NCBI RefSeq assembly: GCF_030247195.1
Contig: NC_080672.1
Span: forward strand, 393,035,037-393,099,036
Source of the DNA: Topomyia yanbarensis
Taxonomy: Eukaryota; Arthropoda; Insecta; Diptera; Culicidae
Direction: 5' to 3'
Length of the DNA: 64,000 nucleotides
The translations under genes were made by a program, and so were the position numbers. The notes beneath the pieces were generated by a model that worked only from the letters and a program-made list of their open reading frames with translations, was not told the origin of the DNA and made no database searches. This document shows, piece by piece, positions 45,676 through 55,935 of this stretch (positions are counted from its first letter, which is position 1; every line of letters begins with the position of its first letter).

Positions 45676-46171
45676 TCAGAAAGTGGCAAATCTATATTAA
45701 ACCTTTATTGAATTAATTGCTTGCTATACTAAGTAGACGATCTGATAAGATTTGTTGAAATAAATTAGTGTTTCTGTTATAATAAAGCATATGCAATGTA
45801 AGCTCATGAAAAAGTGGCCTTTTGGGAACCGGTCCCAGGAACTGGCCAATTCGTATTACTAATATATGAAGTGCAATTATTATGCAAGAAGGTCATTTCT
45901 GACAAATTCTTGTCGAAAAATGTTGAACTCTAGCGTTGTTTTGAAAATATGTATGAAAAACTGAAAATGGCCAAAAGTTGGTACCCCACTGCAATCTGGA
46001 TTTACTCCGGGGTCGTAGCTCCGAATACGATTTTCAACGCATTTTCGAAAATTGGAATAATTTCTGGTTCTTTTGCAAAAAACTGTATCAAAATCGATTA
46101 AACAGAAAAAAAGTTATGGCAAAAAGAACGTCGATTTTGGTGTATCGAAGAGGGCTTGGTAGTTTGAAGGA

Positions 46172-46909
46172 TATAGGAAAAATAACTCTTCATTTAATGA
46201 CCCAAACTCCCTTTAGCACTAAAATGTTGTACTAAGGTTTTGATTTGCTATTCTAAAGTTGTTCATAAAATGCCTGAGGAAATATTAAGAAGTGTACTGT
46301 AAAGTATGTCTTGCTAGTCCTTCTGGTTTCCATACATTAACGTTTATCGCCGCCGAGCTGAAACAGAAACCGTAATTTACATAAATGGAATATGTTTCTG
46401 TTGGAATGTTCGAAACGCTAAACTTTTATCATACAACTCCTGTCGGTACTAAACTATTCAGCATTCTTTCAACGCACACAACACAACATCCACAGTAGAG
46501 TGGCAAGGAATGTGGAACCACCTGCTCGTCAGACTTTTCTCGTCCTTGAAGGGAATAGTTTGCAGACAACCACGAAGCGGAAGTTGAAAAAAGGAAATCC
46601 GTTCCCATCTACTTAATAAATCGACTGCATGCATCAACGGTCGACCTCGTCGAAGTTCATGATTTGATTGGCGTGCTCTTGAGCAATGCACTTCCGGTTT
46701 ATGATGGAAACGTGACGGAACTTTCAACAGTCATATTGTTGCATGTTACAAAGTGAAGCTTTGTTGTTGTTGAACAATTCGTTTTACTGCATTATTGGTA
46801 CAATAAGACTTTTATCGAGAGGAAAATTGCTAATAATTGTTATCTGATTTTTGTGTAATAAGAATGATAATACTAATCATACAAAATCAACCCGCTTTCC
46901 TTTTTTCAG
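46172..46909. other. upstream region or intron of the CAP gene
   Basis: No coding frame of its own. The pyrimidine-rich CTTTCCTTTTTTCAG ending at 46909 is a good splice acceptor, so at least its 3' part is probably an intron of the CAP gene. Confidence 0.5.
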
Positions 46910-48501
46910 GACCCACAATGCGAGTTCATCACAATGGAAACCATTCAGACGTACAAGGGCCACAAACCGGACCGTACCGTGGTCTTCAAGGAGAAGTTCG
47001 ATCTCAGTGGAAACGACATGAGCAAATCACTGTCCACAAGCAAACTAATGGGTTCGCCTCGGCTCTCGATCAGTCCCCTGCGGACGGTTCTCACTACTAC
47101 GGCCGAGCTGGAGCAGAGCGGTAAGAGTGATCGAAACAATAACACCACCACGACCACTGCGGTGACGGGCCAACAAACCCTCATTAAAGAACTACAGACG
47201 CGTCACAAGTCATTGGATAGGGGTAACAGTACTAACAATAACACCAGCAACGGATACATTTCAACCACTCCGAAGGCAGCAAGATTCTCGAAAAGTCAAT
47301 CGATCAGTAGCTTACGACACAAGTCACCATCCCTGTCAGCTTCGCAAAGCTCGTTGCGTCGATCGTTGTTCTCGGATTTTGAGTCAGAGTGTCTCAAAGC
47401 ACACAACGAGTACCGAACGAAGCATGGCGTGCTACCTCTGAAACTGAACAAGCGACTGTGCCGGTATGCGGAGGAATGGGCCAAAGTCATAGCGGCGCGG
47501 GGTGTTTTGGTCCACCGAAGCAATTCCCAGTACGGGGAGAATATTTTCTGCTCGTGGAGTTCACCCAATGCTAATGTTGCCGTCCCCGGGAGGGAACCGG
47601 TGGAGAATTGGTACAGCGAAGAATCGACCCACGTGTATGGAAAGGAACCGGCCACTCTCAAGACTGGACACTTCACGCAGGTCGTCTGGAAGGACAGTCG
47701 GGAGCTGGGTGTTGGATTGGCGAGCAATAGGTATGGAAATGAAGATAATGTTGTGATTAATTTAAAGATTAAAATTTTCTTTCAGATCTGGTCAAGTTTT
47801 CGTCGTCGCCAATTACGATCCACCGGGAAACTACATTGGAAGCTTTGCCAAGAATGTTCCCCCGCCGGGAGGATTTGAAATACCAAAGATAATTATCGAT
47901 AAGACAAGTGCTGGTGGTTCAAAGAGTGCTACTCCGAAGCTCGAGAAACACGTTCGGATAGTGGATGAAAACGATCCGGACCAGTTTGACGAGTTTTCCC
48001 AGGCGATGCTGCGACATCACAACGAGTATCGCCGTAAGCATGGTGCTCCTAACTTAGTGTGAGTATTGTGACAGAATTGGAAACGAGCCCGTAATAGAAT
48101 ATTTTAATTTTTTTTTTCGTAGTTTGCATAAGGAACTGGTCCGAGATGCACAGCAGTGGGCGGAGATTCTGGCCCGAGATGATCGATTTACCTATCGACA
48201 GAACTCCAGATACGGCGAGAATCTGTACTGTCTGTGGTCTTCCGATCGACATGCCAAACCAAATCCGAAGGATGTGTGTCACTCGTGGTACGAGGAAGTT
48301 AAACAGTATGGCTTTAACGTCGAACCGCGTGGTGTCATTAAGGGTGGACAATTCACCCAGATGGTCTGGAAGGGAACCAAAGAACTGGGCGTCGGAGTTG
48401 GACAAACTAGAAGCGGCAAGGTTATAGTTGTTTGTACCTATTACCCCCGGGGTAACGTGCTGGGACAGTTTATAACAAATGTTCAAAAGAAAGCTAATTA
48501 G
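46910..48501 (+). CDS. tandem CAP/SCP-domain protein (GAPR-1-like), 3 exons visible
   Basis: Exons 46910-47730, 47786-48058 and 48123-48501, with GT-AG introns of 55 and 64 bp; stop TAG at 48499-48501. From the ATG at 46934 the protein has 482 residues. The frame stays open back to the acceptor at 46909, so coding may begin in an upstream exon. Residues 1 to about 145 are Ser/Thr/Asn-rich and look disordered. The first CAP domain (about 150-290) has HNEYR, YGENIF, the CAP1 signature GHFTQVVW and CAP2-like NYDPPGNY. The second (about 333-475) has HNEYR, YGENLY, GQFTQMVW and YYPRGN. In the second, both histidines of the CAP cavity are replaced (the His before YGEN, and His to Gln in GHFTQ), while the Glu positions remain. 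There is no signal peptide, which fits the intracellular, Golgi-associated GAPR-1 branch and not secreted venom- or saliva-type CAP proteins. The role is unknown. Confidence 0.88.
47731..47785 (+). other. intron of the CAP gene, 55 bp
   Basis: Donor AATAG|GTATGG and acceptor TTTCTTTCAG|ATCTGG. Removing it keeps the CAP2 motif (NYDPPGN) in frame right after the first CAP domain, which confirms the splice. Confidence 0.85.
48059..48122 (+). other. intron of the CAP gene, 64 bp
   Basis: Donor TTAGT|GTGAGT and acceptor TTTTTTTTCGTAG|TTTGCA. The join restores an uninterrupted second CAP domain. Confidence 0.85.
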
Positions 48502-49484
48502 GGTAAATTTTAATGTTTGATTTGAAAAAAAAAATAGCTGACTCCATGTAACCGTCAGGTCAAAAGCGAAGCCTTACACATATAAAATTGAAACGATCCT
48601 TCCTCCAAATGAACGATCCTCACTTATTATGATATTCATGTATTTAGATTTGATACTTAACATACCACAAACACACATCAAAAACCTAATACTTAATCCG
48701 CATTTTGGGTAGATAGCAATCAGCAAATGAGCAACCTAAGTAACCTGAGAAGAGATGCCTTCGTTGAATGTTTCTTCGTTGTCCTTGCATTCCTGTTACC
48801 TATAGCAACAGTTATCGATAAACACAGCACTTACCTACCTACATACAATCCAAACAAGCCTTGTTGAAGGAAGGCACCCTTAATGCTATCACTGATTACC
48901 TTTTTGCAAGAGCAGTGGAAAAAGTGCGGCCGAGAGTAGAAGAGAGCGAGAATGTGTATATTTTTCTACCGTCGAGCTTTTTATATTGTTCGCTGTAGCT
49001 TTTGGAAGCTTTGCCATAAAATAGCACATGTTGGGTTACGCCATGTTGAAGGGTGCAATGTTGTATACAATTATTCCGCCCGAACTTTTGGAACCTCTTG
49101 GCACATACTTAGGGTTTCTTTTTCCATTTATATATATTTTTTACAATTCGTCAAACTTATGAAAAACGAACAATTTGACAGTATTAATTAGCACAAATCT
49201 GGAGACAAAGAATCACACATATAACCAAAATGTTCCAACATTTGAAAATCGACTATGTATTAACGGTTTTAAAGAAATATGTAGTTAAGTATTCATTGCC
49301 ATAATATTTGTGTCATTAAATTTCAAAAAACTGTAACTTTATGAAAGTTTCAGATTAAAGGCGTTCGTTCACGATTCAAATCTATTCAGTTGTTTTGCTC
49401 GAGGTAGTAGTTAATGTCACATTCTTTAGGTAGTTTTAATCACATGAAATGTTTGACACTGCTCTCGATTCTGGACTAAAGCAG
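48502..49484. other. 3' flank of the CAP gene, no further gene
   Basis: AT-rich. No unambiguous AATAAA was found close to the stop codon. No other feature. Confidence 0.45.
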
Positions 49485-51150
49485 CTATAAGCAGCACTGC
49501 AGAGAGCGTCTTGGGATACGTACAGAGGAGTCGACGGAACGATTGGTTCGAAGGCGAGTGCCAAGAGATATTGGACGAGAAGAATGCAGCACGCGCAGCG
49601 ATGTTGCTTCAAGCCACTCGTCAGAACGTGGAGTCATATCGACGGAAGCGAAAACAGCAGACTCGTCTTTTTCAGGACAAAAAGCGCCGCCTGAAAGAGT
49701 CTAAGAGGAAGGAGATGGAGCTTCTGTATCGCTCTCAGGAAATGTGGTCGTTCTTCAAGAAGCTGAATGACTCTCGCAACGGTTTTGTGCCGCGGGCCGA
49801 AATGTGTAGAGACAAGGAAGGTGGCATCTTGACGGACGAACGTGAGGTGGTCGAAAGGTGCAGGTAGTACTACAATGAACATCAGAATGGTACGCAGGCG
49901 GACAATCGGGCGTTCGAGGAGGACGATTATGTCAGTGTCGCAGCCGACGGGGATGTACCGGCGCCTCTTATGAATGAGGTTAACGAGGCTATTCAACAGC
50001 TCAAGAACAACAAGGCAGCTGGTAAGGATGGTCTAGGAGCGGCACTCTTCAAGGTGGGTCCGGCGAAACTGACGGAATGCATGCACCGAATAATCGAAAG
50101 AAACTGTGACAGAGAAAAGCTACCGGAGGAGTGGAAGGAAGGGGTCATCACCCCGATATACAAGAACGGCGACAAATTGGACTGTGAAAACTACAGAGCG
50201 ATCACAGTGACAAATGCCGCGTACAAAGTGTTATCCTAGATTCTGTTCCGGCACCTATCACCGCTGGTAAATGGATTTGTCGGGAGTTATCAGGCCGGTT
50301 TCATCAACGGCAGATCAGCAAACGACCAAATCTTTACTATACGGCAAATCCTCCAAAAATGCCGTGAATACCAGGTCCCGACACATCACCTGTTCATTGA
50401 ATTTATAGCCGAATATGACACGGTGGACCGTGTAGAGCTATGGAAAATGATGGACGAGAACGGCTTCCCTGGGAAGCTGACAAAACTGATCAAGGCTACG
50501 ATGGATGGTGTAAGGTGTTGTGTCAAAATTTCGGGCGGCCTCTCGGGTCCGTTTGAATCACGCAGGGGACTAAGACAAGGCGCTGGATTGTCCTACCTGC
50601 TGTTCAATATAGCGTTGGAAGGTGTAATGCGAAGAGCAAGGTTCAACATGCGGGGCACGCTTTTCACTAGGTCCGGACAGTTCGTGTGCTTCGCTGACGA
50701 CGTGGACATAATCGGTAGAAACAAGGAGACGGTAGCAGATCTGTATACTCGACTGAAGAGCGAAGCAGCACGAGTAGGACTGTAGATAAATGTGTCTAAG
50801 ACGAAGTACATGCTGGCTGGCGGAACCGATCGCGATAGGGCTTGGGTATTACGATCGACGGTGACGAGTTCGAGGTGGTCGACGAGTTCATCTATCTAGT
50901 CTCATTGGTGACTGCGGACAATAACACCAGCCGGGAGATCAGAAGGCGTATTATCTGTGGAAGTCGTGCTTACTATGGGCTCCACAAAACTTTGAGGTCC
51001 AGCAAGCTTCACCACCGCACGAATGCGCCATGTACAACACACTGATTAGACCGGTGGTTCTCTACGGGCACGAAACGTGGACAATGCTCGAGGAGGCTCT
51101 GCAAGCACTCGAAGTCTTCGAAAGAAGGGTGCTACTAGTAGTATGATAAA
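49485..51150 (+). pseudogene. RTE/JAM1-like LINE ORF2, several stops
   Basis: The copy starts inside the end of the endonuclease domain (GYVQRSRRNDWFEGEC near 49511) and is therefore 5'-truncated. The RT follows in the same frame: NNKAAGKDG near 50010, YKNGDKLDCENYRAI near 50160, the GLRQG block near 50570 (with Ala where GDGLS is usual) and FADD at 50690-50701. Three in-frame TAG stops (49865-49867, 50237-50239, 50783-50785) and a frameshift near 50825 break it. The thumb region continues in another frame (about 50842-51045) and ends near 51140. I assign it to the RTE clade, with Aedes JAM1 in mind; that is from memory. Confidence 0.8.
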
Positions 51151-51640
51151 ATACCTAGAAGAAGGTTACTTTCCAGATAGATGGAAGATCCAAAAGCTGG
51201 GTCATCCAATGAAATGAACGGACGTGGAAATGATCTATCGAATAGGCAGTTCGGATTCCGAAAAGGAAGTTGATTAGTAATGCTAGAAGATCATCTAAAC
51301 TTTAATAATCATGTCGACTGTGCCTGTGAGAAGGCGGTAAGATGACCAACGTGGTGGTTCGGATTATGCCGAGCACTGGTGGTCTAAGATGCAGTAAGAG
51401 GCGTTTTCTGGCCGGTGTAGTGTCTCCGATACTGAGATACGGTATTCCAGCCTGAAGCGTACAGATCCATATCATGCGAGGCAGTATGAGTCATCGCTAA
51501 GGAAATCCCTTTCGGCATTACCATGTTATCAACTGAAGGGAATGAGAGGTGTGAGGAGGATGGCAATAGCGGTCAAGTGACAACAGGATTGGGAGAGAAA
51601 CGAAAGATGGACCCACCGCTTAATCCTGAATATGCCCTTG
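51151..51640 (+). pseudogene. R1-clade-like LINE ORF2 fragments, internally deleted
   Basis: Directly after the RTE-like remnant come short frames that fit a different RT: GYFPDRWKIQKL near 51165, NRQFGFRKGS near 51245, DHLNFNNHVDCACEKA near 51283 and RRMAIAV...WTHRLILNM near 51557-51630. These are the start, fingers and thumb/C-terminal region of R1-like RT proteins, but the palm with its YADD-type site is missing between them. It is a deleted and decayed copy. Confidence 0.55.
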
Positions 51641-52640
51641 TGGGTGAACAGAAACCACCGTAGATAGACTTTCATCTGACGTAGTTCCTATGAGGTCATT
51701 GTTGTCCGGAGTATAAGTATTTGGAGGAAATGTCGAAGAAATGTTTTTGACAACCCCCAATCGAGTATGTACAAGGCGAGCGTAGAAAATGTCGAAGAAG
51801 AGATGTGCAAAGAAGAAAGGTCCTAGTACACCGTCAGGAGATACCAGTGGAGCTGCAAAGGAAATCAAGAAGAGATCAACGTAGTACTGACCGGAACTCC
51901 CAGTTCAAATATGCACCTCCTACCGGTCGTCCCGTGGTGTAGGCTATATGCATTGCCGCGGACTAGCTCGAGTAGTTCGCTTTGAGGCACCGTAAGCAGG
52001 TCAGCGAGGTGCCATTGCACCGGACGCAACGCTCCCCCGAACTCGTTGGACCTACTTCGGAACCCTACCGTGAAGTTTTGAGTGGGCTAGATCCACCGCG
52101 ACTGACTATCCGAATTGATCACAACAAAGTTGTATAAGGCTCTCGCCTCGGAACCCGCGAATTCTCTGATGGGAACTTGCCTAAGCCCCGACTCCTGGTA
52201 TGGAAGTCCTGCAGTGGGCGCTTAGGGTCTCTTTTGTTCCGAGTCCCGAGGGCGTTGTGGAAGTAGGGGAGCTTTCGGTTTTCCCAGGCTTGGGTGCGGT
52301 GGTGATGACGGAGTAGCAATAGGCGCAAGAGGGTGAATGTTTTGACATTTCTTTGAAAAATGAGTGAAGCCAACATAAGCTGGCTTTCTAGCTCGACTAG
52401 TTGCCAAAAATGACAGCGAACGCGCTTTAAGCAACGTTCACATCACTACGTTATGTGTTGTTGTTAACTCGACCTGAAACTTATCGAATACAAAAAAAAC
52501 TTCATTTTGATGTGCTTAACTGGTACTGAGGTGATAAAAGCGTTCGGATTTTGTGGAGGAGCAGCGATGAAAGAGAAAGCGTGATTTCTCATATATTGTT
52601 ATAATTTACTTGTTTTGAATCCAACTTTTAAACAGTGTTG
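51641..52640. other. retroelement debris, no intact gene
   Basis: GC-richer than average, with short frames on both strands (for example minus 52119-52434) that may be more LINE debris. No recognisable domain. Confidence 0.35.
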
Positions 52641-53825
52641 TACAGTTCATGTGAACAGACCTTGAACATTTTAAGCGTAGCTAGCGCTACTGGCTCTTGG
52701 TGGCAGCTTCAGACAACAAACAGTTTTCACGGAGCTGAATAGGCGATAGCGACAGGCAGCGTGTAACGATGAGCATGTATAACACGTACTGGTGGCAGGT
52801 AGCACCGTTGATGTCCTTGGTGTTTGGCAGGCGAAAATGTCGGGATGTTCGAGGCAATCATATCCTAAAGAGTGTCCCACATCAAAGTGCGTTCGCGGGG
52901 GGGGGGGGCGGGTTGTGTTTATGTCCTTGGGTACGAAAGTGACCCCGTTGGCTTCGTATCACTCCATGACAACAGAGGAAGCAGACGCTTCTGTAGACAC
53001 TCCTTAAGGTAGATCTCCCCATTTACAGTTCCTGTAGTCGTGAATGGCGCACTTCGTTTGCCGCATGAGCAGTTCGCTTGCCAAATCATGTATTTATTCG
53101 CAAACTTTGAAAGTTTCTGCTACCTTACTTCCTCCGGAACATCAAACTTGCGCTGAGTGGTGAGGAACAGTAGCCCCGGAAGTCTGCCTTGACGTAAGCA
53201 TCATTTTCCATGATGAAACAATGAGGTTTTGTCAGCATCTCTGTGCAGGTTCCGGGCCTGTGATTTTCTCTCCGTATTTAGTCGGTCGTCACGATTTGGA
53301 ACCCTTCGCACTGAGAACTGACATACAAGTAAAGTTTTCAACTTGTGTAAGAAATAAAACTGTCGCTTTGAAATGACAACAGCGAGTAGCAACTTGCCAC
53401 CGGTCGGCGCTTCGATCGGCCAGCAATCGCTATACGGGACTTGTGTGCAAACTAGGATACAATGGTGATTCACGCATGCGAACCTGCATACGATGGTGAT
53501 TTTCAACGTATTTTAATTTAAATGTTTACACAGGTATTTCGGGAAAATTTGTTCTAACTTATATGTCTGTTCTCTGTGCCCTTCGCACTTTGTACGTATG
53601 TAGTCCGTCTCGGTCCTTGGCTCTCTGAACGAAATACTTGGACAGATTCAACTTTTTGGCCATAACCCTGATCAAACCATTGGGATTCCGCTTAAACGCT
53701 TTCACAACACGCTTGTGATCCTGATCAGGAATAGAGCATCCATTCTGACTGCATTTCTGCTTCCATTCGATGCTCAGAGTTTGGTAGTAACTAATCACAC
53801 GACTCACCGTTGACTGAACAATTCG
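52640..53825 (-). pseudogene. Tc1-like transposase remnant
   Basis: Read on the minus strand: an N-terminal HTH part at about 53807-53559 (KRVVKAFKRNPNGLIRVMAK, then a VQRAK..GL.TYKV.. linker), a VRRVPNRDDRLNTERKSQAR part at about 53290, and then in shifted frames KLSKFANKYMIWQA near 53080 and GEIYLKECLQKRLL near 53000, as in Tc1-group transposases. Frameshifts are many and the catalytic region is not intact. A G-run lies within it at 52899-52908 or so, next to a GGGCGGG. Beyond about 52880 the similarity fades. Confidence 0.65.
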
Positions 53826-55520
53826 GAGTTGTTTTCCGATGTCCCGATGAGAGAGTTAAGGATTTTCCAGTTGCTAGCGCAAAATCAATTTTCTACGTTG
53901 CTTTTAGGGTGACGCCATTTTATCCAATTTTCGAAGAACTGACAGTGATAAAAATACAGTGTAAACAACACTCTAAGCTACTTCTACTCAAATTTTCAAA
54001 AGAAAATATCCAATGGGATATTCTCTACAGCGTTTTTTCCGTGGTGCAATTTGATGTGTTACGACGAGGTCCGTTACTGTTTATTTGAGAAACACGGCGA
54101 CCCAATTTGGAAGTGGACGCAACGGTTACTTTTCAATAGCTGTTATTTCGTCTAAACTTTTCCTGCAAGGTTAAGTGGTAATGGCACCTCGAAAACGTCT
54201 TGCACTCTCTATCGTCTAAATCCAATTATCCCCTAGCCTTCTCTCTTCGTATCCTCCTAGACTCAACCCCAGCTCAAACTCCCGCTCACTATCTCTCTCA
54301 TTCTCCCTATTTCCATTTCGTTTTTCGTGCCTATCCGCTGCCTATTCCACCCAAACCTTGCGATCTGATCCACATCTCTTCTTTATCGACAGCCCACGGA
54401 AGTTTATCGGGACTATTCGACTAGAGTTCGGCGCTAACTAGTTCAAGTATATAGAGGATATAAATAGTTTAAAGTATGCAAAGAATTATGGAGTACAAGA
54501 AGAAAACCGGGAGCTATGAAGTGGCAGCACTGTTGAATCACCCGGACGTGTTGTCGTTAACGTCCAATATTTTTCAAAGTTTTTCAGTGATATATATTAT
54601 ATTCAACAGGAAAATGAAGTCAATCGTTTAGTTGGTAGTTTTTCCTGTTGAGTTACGTATTAGTAGGTTGAAATGTCGCGAGAAAAGTGTGATTTTGCAT
54701 AGAAATTTATCGTCACAACTTTGCCGGTGAAGTATGTGAAGCAAACCGCGAAAAAATACGCTCGTTAATTCCACTTAGCGACTACAGCACCGCCTGGACG
54801 TGAGTAGCCGATGCAACAATTGCACGGATGGAGGAGAATTCTTCACAGAAATCTCATGAATTTATTTATTCAGAGCTGGTGAGATCATTTCATGTCATTT
54901 TCTATGCTTGTCTGCCTTTATAAATATTTTCCTTTTTGTAAATACGTGCCAGAATCAAAAATATTTTTCATTCTGGATGTGCGAATATATTGCAAATATC
55001 CAATTGATACGTGGATGTATTCGCACTTATTGTATATGAAGGCGGCCTCAGAATGTACGTGTAGGAACAGGCATTCTTGAAATGGGTCGTTGGATGTACA
55101 GTAGAGCTATCGCCTTTCATTTCCTGGGCTAAACATGTTTACATCTATCGATGAAAACAAATATAACATTACATAGATGCAGACAAGTTTCTTCCATAAA
55201 TGTACTGCCGCACATTGGGAAACGGATTGTGTATACACACAAGAAGAAAACCGGTAGCTATGACCAGAGCCGGAGCGTGGCGCCCTTGGCGGAGTCTGTT
55301 TTGCGCCCCTTTTTCAGTTTGACCTTCAAACAAAAATTTGTGTACATGGAAATGGCACACCTACTCCCTACTTAATTCATGTTTGACCGGCTTTGATTTC
55401 ATGTAAATTCCAGACACAAATCTTTTACTGTATATTTAGGAAATCAGTTGACGGCGACGGAGGGAGTATCTATTCAGAACACTGTTCATTAGGGTGCCAA
55501 TGGCATGTATGGAAAACAGG
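53826..55520. other. no sure gene; repeat debris
   Basis: Near 54674 a frame starting MSREKCDFA could be the N-terminus of another transposase, but it stops at once. AAGAAGAAAACCGG.AGCTATGA occurs at about 54498 and again at about 55241. At 55264, CAGAGCCGGAGCGTGGCGCC resembles a hAT-type end, also seen near 63868. No intact gene. Confidence 0.35.
55516..55520 (+). repeat. target-site duplication ACAGG (left)
   Basis: ACAGG directly precedes the 5' LTR and is repeated exactly at 62177-62181 after the 3' LTR. A 5 bp duplication is usual for BEL/Pao. Confidence 0.9.
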
Positions 55521-55910
55521 TGTTGGATACTGGGCGCCCTGTCCGATCACTCATAAATGCACCACGAGGGTTTAGATTGTCAGGTGCTGTCTCGGTTGAC
55601 GTCCTACAAGCGGAAGCGGACAACTGTCATCATTCTCGTTGGAAACCAGAACGGAGTGGAGTTAAAACGTGTAGTAATAGTTTATTAACGCATTTTTTCC
55701 ATATAAACTAAATTTGTTTCTACTTATAGTTAAATTGATTACTACTAAACTACTAAAACTTTGCATGTTAAATTTCTTAAAGAATGTTCCGGACGGCGAA
55801 TGATGTTTGCCGCACACTAACTCTTTCTAGCAATCACAAATTAACCTGGATTTTATTGCGATTGCTAGAAAGAGTTAGTGTGCGGCAAACATCATTTGCC
55901 GTCCGGAACA
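55521..55910 (+). repeat. 5' LTR of the BEL element, rearranged
   Basis: Positions 55521-55760 equal 61750-61989 of the 3' LTR. Then, in place of about 110 bp of LTR, there is an inverted copy of the LTR end plus the first 25 bases of the internal region. The true LTR end follows (to 55910). Confidence 0.92.
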
Positions 55911-55935
55911 TTCTTTAAGAAATTTAACATGCAAA
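55760..55935. repeat. 76 bp inverted duplication across the 5' LTR end
   Basis: The arms 55760-55835 and 55860-55935 pair with one mismatch around a 24-base spacer. The right arm is the normal junction of LTR and internal region; the left arm is its inverted copy. Confidence 0.93.

Larger units (their letters stand above)
41290..46171. mobile_element. fold-back element with satellite-filled inverted arms
   Basis: The outer arms (about 41290-41800 and 45665-46171) are near-identical inverted copies starting TCCTTCAAACTACCAAGCCC. TA lies next to both ends (41288-41289, 46172-46173), compatible with a TA target duplication. Inside them are tandem arrays of the same roughly 151 bp unit, direct on the left (41781-43815) and inverted on the right (44660-45675). 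The centre (about 43830-44650) is unique and has no gene. The layout recalls Drosophila FB elements, which also carry tandem repeats in their inverted arms. No transposase, so it would need to be mobilised in trans. Confidence 0.75.

Noticed and set aside
46918..47124. Alternative ATG at 46918 opening a 69-codon frame
   Set aside because: It is out of frame with the CAP domains and runs over the same exon; the frame with CAP homology is the correct one.
47296..48486. 143- and 145-codon minus-strand frames
   Set aside because: Both are antisense shadows of the CAP exons; the plus-strand domains are unmistakable.
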